In this document: piece after piece, positions 53,721 through 63,436 of the stretch
Numbering within the stretch: position 1 is the stretch's first letter
How the letters are laid out: every line of letters begins with the position of its first letter
Source of the DNA: Gloeophyllum trabeum ATCC 11539
Taxonomy: Eukaryota > Basidiomycota > Agaricomycetes > Gloeophyllales > Gloeophyllaceae
Reading direction: 5' to 3'
Length of the DNA stretch: 64,000 nt
Assembly (NCBI RefSeq): GCF_000344685.1
Contig: NW_006920411.1
Span: 2,790,870-2,854,869 of the forward strand
Program-made: the position numbers and the translations under genes
Notes under the pieces: generated by a model
What the model was told of the DNA's origin: nothing
The model's input: only the letters and a program-made list of their open reading frames with translations
Database searches by the model: none

Positions 53721-54476
53721 CTGGCTGATCATCCAGGCACCTGGGTGGCTCCAAAAAATGCGCAAAGATTCAGCGAAAATCAGAATATATTGGTGGGACC
53801 CAGACTCAACATATTAGTGCTATAAATAGCTGATGGGTATATATAGACCATGGCAGATTGCAGCTTGGCAGCTCATAGAAGTTCAAAGGAAATGCGGAAA
53901 AATCACAGAAACAATCACAGCTACTGTCACTAGTTCCTGTGCACTAGTGGCATCACTATATTACGTAACACACTTCCAAATATGGCAATATATAGTGTCG
54001 TACACTTCTGGAACCCAATTTTCATGCTCATTCTGGCCCTGTGGTCCATTTATTCTTATTCTTCTTTGTTCTAGCTCATATATTACCTGACCCAGGCAAT
54101 GTATGGAGGGGGGATATGTGGCAGTGATCCATAGAGCCTAGTGGTTATGCATTGCTGTAAGAATAATTTTTTCATTGCCAGCTCCAACACAGTATTTCGG
54201 GTTTTCCCACGCTTATACAATATGCTACATCCTGATTCTTAGGATCATACTCACCCCATATATATCTACAGGTTTACATAAGACACTGAGAGATTCCAAG
54301 TGGTGCATCATTAGATACTGCTTTTGGGTGGTACCCCTCCTGTGGACCCCCAGGGGAGTGGAATGTGGTTCAAGTAGTTGTGAATAGCTGTCCCTAGAGT
54401 AGATAATCATACCCCATCATGTGGACCACTTGCTAGCCACACAGCCCATTATTTTGTGAAATAGTATTACTGCACC
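53506..54476 (+). repeat. Left arm (about 971 bp) of a long inverted repeat
   Basis: Aligns along its length with the reverse complement of 54734-56216, apart from the 523-bp element inserted in the right arm. The outer end begins CAGCCCATGTTATAATAAT. The inner end is GTATTACTGCACC. Arms differ by scattered substitutions, so the structure is real and not an assembly echo. Confidence 0.85.
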
Positions 54477-54733
54477 TCAAAAATACACTGTTCACCTCAC
54501 CCTGCACCAGCTGGTATAGATTGCAGCCTGGAAATAAGTCCTACTACATTCCAGAGTGTGCCTGATCAAGATCCAATCCCACCCTAGCTCCCCCCAATGT
54601 GTCCCCATCCCAAAAGCCCCACTGAGGCAACAGATCCGGGTAATTGTTGCCTGTCCGAAAGTGATCTGAAAGTCATCCAAAAATGGCCCGGGGCACCTTC
54701 CAGTGTCCACTCAAAGGAGTATGCACCCGGGAT
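54477..54733. other. Loop between the arms of the long inverted repeat
   Basis: About 257 bp of sequence found once in the structure. No coding signal or known motif is seen. Confidence 0.6.
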
Positions 54734-56216
54734 GGTGCAGTAATACTATTTCAGAACATAATGGGCTGTGTGGCTGGGAATGTGGTCCACGTGATGGGGT
54801 ATGATTATCTACTCTAGGGAGGGCTATTCATAACCACTTGAACCACTTTCCACTCCCCTGGGGGGTCCGCAGGAGGGGTACCACCCAAAAGTGGTATCTA
54901 ATGATGCACCACTTGGAATATCTCAGTGTCTTATGTAAACCTGTAGATGTATATGGGGTGAGTGCGATCCCATGAAATCAGGATGTAGCATATTGTATAA
55001 GCATGGGAAACCCCGAAATACTGTGTTGGAGCTGGCGATGAAAAAATTATTCTTACAGCAATGGATAGTCACTAGGCTCTATGGATCACTGCCACATATC
55101 CCCCCTCCATACATTGCCTGCATCAGCAAAATGGCAGCCCAAGCTAAGGCACTAAGTACCGCTAAGGTGCCCTTACCGAGCTCCTTAGCTCTAACTCTCT
55201 GAGTTTCTTAGCCGATGCTGTAGATGGCGGCAGAGCAATATACATGGCTCTGTTGATCATAGATGTACATGTAATGCATACCAGTAGCACTAGACAAGGG
55301 CGGAGACTCGTCATTCGGGAGTTGCTATCATTCAAGGCAAAGGCTGAGTCCATCATGAAATGGTTTTGAGCACAAACTAATGTTGCCTTGTAGTGCAATG
55401 GTTATAGCGTATGGTCTCGGTATGGCAGATGCTGGTTCGAATCCCGGTGGTGCTAGCATTTTTCTGTTCTCTCTCCACTTACTTCTTGCCTGAGTGTTCT
55501 TAGCACCTTAATCAAGGACTTAGCTAAGTCTCGGTGCTGGGCTCAGGGGGTGGGCCCCCATGACTTAAGACCATGGGCTTGGTACTTATTTGCCTGAGAT
55601 TAGTTCTTAGCTTCGCTTAGACGGTCATGCCATTTTGCTGATGTGGGTCAGGTATTATATGAGCTAGAACAAAGAAGAATCAGAATAAATGGACCACAGA
55701 GCCAGAAAGAGCATAGAAATTGGGTTCCAGAACTGTACCACACCACATATTGCCATATTTGGAAGTGTGTTATGTAATATAGTGATGCCATTAGTGCACA
55801 GGAACTAGTGACAGTAGCTGTGATTGTTTCTGTGATTTTTCCGCATTTCCTTTGAACTTCTATGAGCTGCCAAGCTGCAATCTGCCATGGTAAATATATA
55901 CCCATCAGCTATTTATAGCACTAATATGTCAAGTCCGAGTCCCACCAATATATTCTTTGGAGCCACCGAGGTGCCTGGATGATCAACCAGCCTATTCTTA
56001 GCCCCCCAGGCCATTCCTGGGCCACCAGATCTAGCCCCGATCCCTGCCTGCCTGCCGGGATGCCGGGGTAGGCCATTCAAGCTCAGCCGGGCTCACGGCA
56101 GCCTGCCTGCCGTCTAAAATCCCATTACATTATCCCTGGACAATTGTCCCTAAACATTGTAAAGGAGCACAGGAGTGTTGTCCAGAAATGTTACATTATT
56201 ATTACAACATGGGCTG
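54734..56216 (-). repeat. Right arm of the long inverted repeat, interrupted by a TIR element
   Basis: Starts GGTGCAGTAATACTATTTC and ends ACAACATGGGCTG. After removing 55121-55643 it is about 960 bp, close to the left arm. Its outer end breaks off inside the gypsy RNase H sequence, while the left flank continues that reading frame. The right arm is therefore likely the derived, inverted copy. Confidence 0.85.
55121..55643 (+). mobile_element. Non-autonomous TIR element, copy 2, with tRNA-like boxes
   Basis: Element of 523 bp with terminal inverted repeats CATCAGCAAAATGGCA and TGCCATTTTGCTGATG (imperfect only at one position) and flanking TG dinucleotides. The other foldback arm, at about 54085-54096, shows the uninterrupted site with a single TG. 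Inside are TAGTGCAATGG (55391-55401, box A-like) and GGTTCGAATCC (55434-55444, a perfect box B). The stretch between and around them does not fold into a good cloverleaf. There is no transposase frame. A second copy is at 16925-17430. Confidence 0.75.
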
Positions 56217-56520
56217 GCTCCTGGCCTTTTACGGCGAAGCCTTCAGGGTGTTCCATATATATTTCCTCATCCAGTTTGCCATAAAGATAGGCATTGCGCA
56301 TGTCGAGTCCAGAGATGTGCCAATCCTCTAGTGCTGCTAGCACGAGCATAAGGCACACTGTCTCAAAGCGCACAACTGGTGAGAATATGTGGTCGAAGTC
56401 AATACCTTCAACCTGCAAGAAGCCTTTAGCAACTAATCTCACTTTGCAACGTCCATCTGACTTGACATCAAATATCCAGCAACATTTAATGACTTTGCAC
56501 CCTTTGCTATGATTTTCCCA
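56191..56520 (-). pseudogene. Ty1/copia reverse transcriptase fragment
   Basis: The minus-strand frame reads LVAKGFLQVEGIDFDHIFSP, then VVRFETVCLMLVLAALEDWH and AYLYGKLDEEIYMEHPEGFA. This is the start of the copia-type reverse transcriptase domain (RVT_2). It is cut off at 56216 by the outer end of the foldback and lacks the YVDD active site. It is a remnant. Confidence 0.85.
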
Positions 56521-57073
56521 TGCTTATCTCATTCCATTTCCATTCCGAGCATTGCTACTGGACAGTACCTTTCTCTGAGTAGACCTTCCCATGGACGCTA
56601 TCTTCTTCTCACACGTTATCTCCCTTGACTCACCTTCTACCAATGGGCACCCTTGTATTTCTCATTTCTCTGAGTTACGTTCTCACAGGATAGCTTACGC
56701 ATCCTTTCTTATTGTTCTCTTCTTTGGGTATTAACCCCTATACCAGTTACTATATATATATACTGTAGGAAAACCCATGTATTCCTTAGTTCAACCTCCT
56801 GTTGAATACAGCGATTACCTGGACTCTTGACTTGACCATTGGCATTGGCCCGGCCAGACCTACCTTTCAGTACGCTTCCTGAGGTAGTGACGACATAACT
56901 GTTGGCACGTGGCCCAGTTATCTCAAGACGACTAGTTAGGACATCGCTTCCTAACATTAGGTTGAACTCTTCTATGACACTTGCCGACTTCTTCAAGCCT
57001 AGGCAACCCCTCCTCTACTCTTGATCATCCTCGTTGGACTCCCTAGTGGAATCCCGTCCCTTGAACCAGAACC
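56521..57073. other. Presumed LTR and leader remnant before the gypsy gag
   Basis: CT-rich and AT-rich sequence with a TATATATATA run near 56.75 kb, directly upstream of the plus-strand gag remnant. No second LTR copy lies in the window, so its borders cannot be set. Confidence 0.3.
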
Positions 57074-57870
57074 ATGATGAACCCATTCGATCCCGCAACC
57101 CAGACAACTGGAGCCAGCAATGTTGCACCAGTCGTCCAAGCACGACCGACTGAAATCAAGATACGTCTCCCAGATGACTTCAATGGAGACAGGAAGAAGA
57201 CCCAAACGTTTTACCTTGCCACTCAACTATACATGATGGCAAACAAGCACATCTATGACACCGACGAGAAGAAGATCACGTTCTTCATCTCCTTCTTGAA
57301 AGAAGGAACTGCTGGCCCATGGGCAGAGATGACGAAGGCATTCACCAATGACCAAGGATTTGGCACATGGGAAGCCTTCACGACATGATTCCTGAACGCC
57401 TTCACCGAGGCAGACACCGCTGGAGATGTGAGAGCCAAGTTGGGAATTCCGCATGTTGACCGCACGATGCAGAATCACTGAAGACATATCCCTGATCGAG
57501 TACTTTCAAGAGGGACTCCAGAACAAGCTAGTCAAGAAGGTCTATGGCATGGAGCACATGCCTAAGACAATCAAAGAATGGTACAAAGCCGCATCCCTGT
57601 TCGACAACCAGTATCGACGGGTGAGAGTGGTCATCAACTGATACAAGGGAGTTGGCCAGACCAGAAACTTCATCACTCTGAAGTACACTCCTCCCTCTAA
57701 AGACCCCAATGCCATGGACATCGATCGCCTGTCAACCAGTGAAAGGGAGAAATACATGAAGGAAGGGTGATGCTTCACCTGTGGTCAGACTGGCCACAGG
57801 GCTGCCGATCACAAGCAGGACAAGGGAAATGACAAGAGATGAAATGCCAGATTGAAGCTAAGGTCTGAAA
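57074..57870 (+). pseudogene. Ty3/gypsy gag, broken
   Basis: Starts at the ATG at 57074 (MMNPFDPATQTTGASN). It continues through IKIRLPDDFNGDRKKTQTF and FISFLKEGTAGPWAEMTKAF, a typical chromovirus gag capsid region. A TGA at 57386-57388 stops it. A frameshift then follows near 57.46 kb, after which the frame reads LIEYFQEGLQNKLVKKVYGM. More stops lie near 57.64, 57.77 and 57.84 kb. Near the end is a zinc knuckle, CFTCGQTGHRAADH. No pol follows on this strand: the sequence runs into the antisense LTR at about 57.88 kb. Confidence 0.8.
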
Positions 57871-57879
57871 CCCTCGCTA

Positions 57880-58137
57880 TCTAGGCTTATATATTGCAAG
57901 ATATCCAAATATACTTATACATGTGTTAAGAGGATGGTATACATGTGTATTTGAGAAAATGCAGAAACCAGTCATTATTAATGTGAAACAGTCTGTGAGT
58001 GGTGAGGTTGCAATGCGTAGATAATAAGAGATTGTGAAGTGGTTTGAAAATGAGATGTGCATGGTTGTGGTGTCTATGCGGTTCTGTGTGCGTGTGTTAA
58101 ACACATGCGATCGTGAAAAGGTGTTTTGATTGTAACA
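57880..58137 (-). repeat. Partial LTR of the antisense chromovirus
   Basis: Begins (minus strand) TGTTACAATCAAAACACC straight after a polypurine tract. It contains a TATA-like AATATATAAG near 57.89 kb. The far end is lost at the junction with the plus-strand gag remnant, so the length of the full LTR is unknown. Confidence 0.6.
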
Positions 58138-58169
58138 TTACCCCCTCCTTTAGAATCGCGTCCTCGCAA

Positions 58170-58376
58170 TCAGTGTTGTGCGCCTCCGCGTCTGACAACT
58201 TCTAATTCGATGATCCCTCCCAGGCTTGCTCTGCGTCGACTGGTTATTTCAAGGGAGTTGCGGGGATTTTGGTGATGGATGTGGATAATAAATATGATGC
58301 TGAGCCCGATGACCGTGGTGACTAGCACAGCGAGTATAGTGAATAGGACGATGTTAGGGGTCGAGAGTACGAGCAT
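58170..58376 (-). CDS. Small ORF with one membrane segment in the chromovirus 3' region
   Basis: ATG at 58376 opens a 68-residue frame with a strongly hydrophobic stretch (IVLFTILAVLVTTVIGLSII), then a His/Arg-rich basic tail. It lies between the pol stop and the polypurine tract. It may be a retrotransposon accessory gene, a remnant or a chance frame. I recognise no family. Confidence 0.3.
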   Translation of the reverse strand: MLVLSTPNIVLFTILAVLVTTVIGLSIIFIIHIHHQNPRNSLEITSRRRASLGGIIELEVVRRGGAQH

Positions 58377-58532
58377 GGTGTGATGATGGTTTGTGATGGA
58401 TGTTCATTGACGACACACATCCCAAAGAACAGTTCGGCTATTTCTGATTGCATCATTGATGGTAAATCGGTAGTCTTTTTTGTCCTAGTCATCCATCGCT
58501 CATAGGTTTTCATCCACTTGTCCCATTTGTCA

Positions 58533-61500
58533 TTATGTACTATTTATTTTTTCTTTTTCTGATAGTCTTACATTTCGTAGTGCGCCAGGCACCGTGATTG
58601 TGGGCATTCTTGCCGCATCAGGGTTCTGCCTATGGAATTCATCAATCAGGCTTTTGTATTGCCTGATCAAGCTTGATTGTGATTCCCATGTGTCTTCTGA
58701 TCTCGGTTTGTCTTCCCATCGTACTAAATATTGTAACCCGCCTCTTCGTACTCTTGAATCTAGGATTTTCTCCACTTTTGCTTCAATGGCAATAATGTTA
58801 GGAACGGTTTTCATTGGTTTCTGATTAGGAAGTTCTTGTGTATAATAAGGTGTAAGGAGTACTTCATTAAATACGCGATGGCTCTTCCATGCTTTGGGTA
58901 GCTTGAGCTTGTAAGCACTATTTCCGACCTTTCTGACGATTTCGAATGGTCTGTATCGTTTATCGTCAAGTTTTTTGTTAGGTTGATCTGTACTTATGTT
59001 TGTTGCTTCAAGCCAGACTTTGTCCCCTTCCTTATAATTTATCGAGTCTCGTTTCTTGTTATCCCATTTTTCCTTCATATACTCCTTGGTAAGCTTGAGA
59101 GCGGCCGATGCCTCTTCTTGCAACTTCTTCATCCTTGTGACAAATTGGTCTGCTTGTTCGCTCTTCACTTCTTTCCGAGTTTCTACTCCAGTGTAGGGAT
59201 GATGTCCATGTGTTAAATAGAATGGTGAATATCCAGTTGCTGAATGTTCCCTGTTGCGGTAGATGAACTCGCAGATGGGTAGCCATTCAGGCCAATCGGT
59301 CTGTCAATAATTTACAAACATTCTTAAATAATTTTCTATTTCCTGATTTATTCATTCATCTCTCTAGTCTGCCCTCGCTGCTGGCAGCCGTCCCTTTGCC
59401 ATAAGTGAAGGCTTTCTCCCATGATGTGAGAGACGTGAAGCCCCCATTAACAGAGCCTGCGTAATAAGGGAATATAAAGTACCCCTCAGGGGTCGGGATC
59501 GCCCCCTGGACAGGGTCCATCCAGTCCATCATCAAGAATCCTTTTAACCCTGATTCCCAAAAACGTAGGGCGATAGTGTCATTGGGGATGTCGATCACGT
59601 AGACTTTATCGCCCTGATCAGGTTTTTTCTATGGGGAGCTATGAGCATCAGGGCGCATACGGCAACAAGAAGCATACCCCGATTATGACCAGATCCTTTC
59701 CAGTCTGCGACTTGATCATCTCTTTCATTTTTTTTATTTCTTCTTCTATTTTGGTCTCTTCCCCATGGACTCGCCTCGATGGAACAGGAGTAGGAGGAGG
59801 GTTCTATAATGAAGAACGCAATATTAGGTGATTAACAGGAACAAAATATTATGGAGGGTACCTGGCGACGTCCTGGCTTTGTCCATCGGTTTGAGGATAG
59901 TACACAGTACTTGGGTTTCCTTGTATTCCCAGCTTCTTGTACACATCTTTGATGAATTGCGAGACGAATTGGGAACCTCTGTCAGACATGATATGTTCGG
60001 AAAGTCCATGCTTTGACCAGACATGTTTGACGTAATTATTCGCCCAGCCCTCTGACGTCAGCTCATCCGTGGTTGGTACTGCGACGAAGTCTTTGGACTT
60101 CATATCGACTATCACAAGTATGGCGTTATATCCTTGTGATGGCGGTAAATGTGATATCATGTCTACAGATATATATTGCCAGTTTCTCTCAGGAATAGGA
60201 TTAGGGTGTAGAGGAGTAGCCTTCTGTTGATGATTTATTTTTGTCTTTTGGCATATATCACATCCTTTTACATAGGTTTTTACGTCTTTCTTGATGGTAT
60301 GCCACCAATAGGACCTATAAATTAATTCCTGCATTTTCATCTGTCCAGGATGTCCGGCAGAAATTGAATCATGATGTGAAGTGATAATTAAACCTCTGAG
60401 CGGCTTGTCATTGGGAATAACAATTCACCCCTTTCTCCAGGTCAGGCCATCCTCAGTCTGAGAGAAGTCCTTGTCTTTTTGTAATATTTTCATTTTTATG
60501 GATTCTTCATAATTATTGACATGGGATAATATTTTGGTTTTTAATCCTTCGGTGCCTAGCACTTCCGCGTTTCTGAACCAATGGGGTTTTAATAAAATAA
60601 TATTTTCATTATTGGAGTCGCCTTTATCGTGATCCGGTCTATGGGATAAAGCGTCTGCTCTAACCATGGTCTTGCCAGGTTGATGTATTAGAGTGAAGTC
60701 ATATGCTTGTAGTTCTAAGACCCAGCGCACCTGGCGTTGGTTGAGTTTTTGTGGCTTTCTGAAGTATTCGAGATTTTTGTGATCTGTATAGATCTCGAAC
60801 TTCTGACTGGCACCGTGAACGAAATTGTCCCATTCGTCGAGTGCAGTCATGATCACCAGCATTTCTCTGTCATAGATTTCATAATTACATTCAGCTGGGT
60901 TGAGACTTTTAGATAGGAAGGCAATTGGTTTCCATATTTTTTTTCTTTTTGTGAGAGCACGGCTCCTAGTGCATATTTGGCTGCGTCGCATTCCAGGTGA
61001 TATGGATCATTGTCATTAGGTACTGCCAGTACTGGTGCATCTGTTATGGCCTTTTTGAGGGACTCAAACGCTTCCTCTTGCTCTTGTCCCCATGTCCACT
61101 CGGCTTGTCCGGTGAGTTTGGTCGTGGGTTGAGTTATGGCTGCAAAATCTTTTATGAATTTGCGGTAAAAGTTTGCGAAGCCAAGGAATTGTTGGATGAC
61201 CTTCTTATTGGCTGGCGTGGGCCATTGGGTAATGCCTTGGACCTTTTCAGGGTCCATCTGTACTGTTCCTTTTCCAATGATGTGTCCTAAATATTTGGTC
61301 TCTTGAGTCTCAAACTCGCATTTTTCTGGCTTGCAGGTTAATTTATGTTCTCTGAGAATTTCTAGAACCTGCTTGACAACCTTTCGATGTTCATCAAGAT
61401 TTTCAGAGAAAATAAGTATATCATTGAGATATACTATAACTATTCCTTGCATAATTAACTCCCTGAAGATGTCGTTCATCATGGTTTGCAAGGTTGCCAG

Positions 61501-62178
61501 ACTATTGGTCAATCCAAAAAACATGACGAGCGGTTCATAAAGCCCCCGATTGGTGATAAAGGCGGCTTTTTGCTCATCTCCTTCCTTCATATGAATATTA
61601 TTGTATCCCCAGCGAATGTCTAATTTCGTATAATATTTGGCATTTTTTAATTTATTGATGAGGTCCAAAATGAATGGTAAGGGGTATTTGTTTTTCTTTG
61701 TCATATCATTCAGTTTGCAATAGTCCTGAATGGGACGTAGCTTGCCGTCTTCTTTCTTGACAAAGAAGAATGGCGCCCCCAGGGCGACTTGCTAGGTCGG
61801 ATCCTGCTGGTTTTTAGGTTTTTTTTCTAGGAATTCATCCAACGCTTTCTGTTCATCGATTGTCATTGAGTATACTTTTCCAGAATATGGTTTGCTGTCT
61901 GGTAAGATTTCAATGACGTGGTCCCATGGTCAATGTTCCAGAAGTGTGTTGAATGTATCCTCTTTAAATACGTCACTGAATGGGCGGTACTGTTCTGGGA
62001 CCAATTCTTGGAATGTTTTTGCCTTTTTCGATTTATTGGCCTCAATAGCAATGTCCAAAGCAGTGGCTTGCAGCCTTTTTGTAGATAAATAATGGGCATA
62101 TTCTTGTTTGTTTTGGATTTTCTGTCTAATCCAAGTATTGGGGTCGATCATAAATACTGAGTCTTCTTCCTCGATCTT
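58533..62178 (-). pseudogene. Chromovirus pol: RT, RNase H, integrase, chromodomain (broken)
   Basis: Right to left: a protease-RT linker (FQELVPEQYRPFSDVFKED), then a stop near 61.93 kb. RT follows with KLDIRWGYNNIHMKEGDEQK and IVYLNDILIFSENLDEH (the YxDD box is YLND, so the second Asp and the first residue pair differ from YVDD). RNase H has PYHLECDAAKYALGAVLSQ, then a frameshift in an A/T run near 60.94 kb, then YTDHKNLEYFRKPQKLNQRQ. Integrase has a zinc finger CDICQKTK and SDRGSQFVSQF. A stop lies at 60425-60427 and another near 61.79 kb. After the 570-bp interruption come WPEWLPICEFIYRNREHSAT and a chromodomain with KILDSRVRRGGLQYLVRWED. It is not functional as read. Confidence 0.85.
59300..59870. 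mobile_element. Insertion of about 570 bp inside chromovirus integrase
   Basis: Integrase coding stops matching after QTDGQSQ near 59.87 kb and resumes with TDWPEWLP near 59.30 kb. The stretch between is unrelated to gypsy. It holds an 80-codon open frame on the minus strand (59598-59356) with FWESGLKGFLMMDWMDPVQG and EGYFIFPYYAGSVNGG, which I do not recognise. No clean terminal repeats or target duplication could be fixed by eye. Confidence 0.5.
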
Positions 62179-62614
62179 TGTTGAGGTCATGTGACTTGGT
62201 CACTTGACTGAGGTCCAGAATGTCTCAGGTGAAGAACATACAAGAACACACTGGAACATTCCAGAAGGAGACTTGTCTAGAACAGTCTGGAAGCACTATC
62301 TGGACCTGTCTGGAATGGACCTATCTGGACTCCTCTGGAATAGTCCAGGAGGTTCCATGGACTTGACTGGACTGGTGTAGACTCTGCCTGGAATGGTCTG
62401 GCTGGTCTTGGACTCTTAGTCATCCCTTAGTAACATTCCTTTACTCATCCCTTTCACATAGTATATAAGTAGGACCTAAGTCAGTCTGTGTCCCCTCAGT
62501 CTTGACACAGTTGACTTAGGTGAGTTGTATCCTATACCCTCTTTTGAATATAAAGTCTTGACACAGTTGACTTAGCCACTGGGCTGTCCGAGGGTTGCTT
62601 CCAGTAGCCTAACA
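62179..62614 (+). repeat. Ty1/copia 5' LTR
   Basis: Begins TGTTGAGGTCATGTGAC and ends CCTAACA directly before a primer-binding site, giving TGTT...AACA ends. It contains many CTGGA/TCCAG words and a TATA-like TATATAAG near 62.46 kb. It starts where the antisense chromovirus stops, so the copia element was inserted into it. The 3' LTR would be beyond the window. Confidence 0.65.
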
Positions 62615-62626
62615 GGTTATGAGCCC
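62615..62626 (+). promoter_or_regulatory. Copia primer-binding site, initiator-tRNA half-molecule type
   Basis: GGTTATGAGCCC is complementary to the anticodon-loop region of eukaryotic initiator tRNA-Met (GGGCTCATAACC). Drosophila copia primes reverse transcription from an internally cut initiator tRNA in the same manner. It lies immediately after the LTR end, as expected. Confidence 0.7.
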
Positions 62627-62975
62627 AAAGCTCTGACCCCTGACACCCTATTTTGCCTGTCCACCACTGTTGTCCCTGCACCATTTGTGCTTTGTTCTTG
62701 TGCCATCTGCACTTCTTCCTTGATCCAAAGGCAAGCATCCCTTTTGTGGTGTGTGCATCCCCTTTAGTGGGGAGTGAACTCTTGGGTCTGTGTCCTTCAG
62801 TGGGCCTGCCTTTAACCTTCCCTGGAATATCCTGGTAGTCATCCCAGTGACTGGGGCAGTGGTACAACTGCACTCTCAGCAAAAATACAGTAGAATTAGC
62901 CTCTCCTTTCCTGCGCACACCCTAAAAGGCAAAAACTCGAACTTGATTTCTTTTGTTCTGCTGCATCCATTCATC

Positions 62976-63205
62976 ATGTCTCCATCTCCTCTCTCCTTCC
63001 CAAAGCTGAATAACCATAATTATCAGCAATGGGCTTTAAACATGGAGGCCAGGCTCAGGACTTCCTATGCCTGGAGGATTACTCAGGGGACAGAGCAGAG
63101 GCCAGTCTTCTCTCCTCCCCTTGATGCAGCAGCACACAAGGAATTGAGGGACTATGTGTTCAACTGGGAAGCTGGCAAGCGTCCAGATACACACAGAGAT
63201 GCCTG
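62976..63205 (+). pseudogene. Copia gag N-terminal fragment
   Basis: ATG at 62976 opens SPSPLSFPKLNNHNYQQWAL and MEARLRTSYAWRITQGTEQR, the start of a copia gag (UBN2-type). After VFNWEAGK the frame changes to an unrelated tail (RPDTHRDA) and stops at about 63205. It lacks the rest of gag. Confidence 0.65.
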
Positions 63206-63358
63206 AGTCAAGCTCTATTAATGCTAAGGAAGAGAGCTTGACTCAGGAGCACATTTGCGCTCTTCTGGGAGCGTGGGAACCAACTGTACAGTATGGGAAA
63301 TGGAAGGGAAAAGTGCAGAGTTGAAGGGGCTAAGTCACCAGGGTGAAGGAAGCCAAAA

Positions 63359-63417
63359 TAGCGAAGTGGTTACCAGCACTAGCAGGGATGCATACCTGGA
63401 GGTTTTGGTTCAATCCC
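63359..63417 (+). repeat. tRNA-like box A / box B pair between two gag pieces
   Basis: TAGCGAAGTGG (63359-63369) and GGTTCAATCCC (63407-63417) both match the RNA polymerase III internal promoter consensus without a difference, and their spacing is as in tRNA genes. The flanking sequence does not give a sound acceptor or anticodon stem, so I do not call a functional tRNA. A SINE head or a decayed tRNA gene is likelier. Confidence 0.45.
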
Positions 63418-63436
63418 CAGTCAGCGCACTTTTTAC

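Larger units (their letters stand above)
57880..62178 (-). mobile_element. Decayed Ty3/gypsy chromovirus, truncated at both ends
   Basis: Minus-strand element. Order from right to left: pol from 62178, chromodomain, stop at 58533, a short 3' region, polypurine tract (reverse complement of CCCCCTCCTT at 58141-58150), and LTR start TGTTACA (58137-58131). The LTR runs left to about 57.88 kb and contains AATATATAAG, a likely TATA box, before it is cut off. The 5' part with gag and 5' LTR is missing because a copia LTR begins at about 62179. An unrelated stretch of about 570 bp interrupts integrase. Confidence 0.8.

Noticed and set aside
55391..55460. Functional tRNA gene at 55.39 kb
   Set aside because: Box A and B are good, but the T-stem has mismatches and no acceptor or anticodon stem can be formed with the flanks.
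63352..63425. Functional tRNA gene at 63.36 kb
   Set aside because: Perfect promoter boxes, but D-, anticodon and acceptor stems do not pair, so a decayed tRNA or SINE head is likelier.
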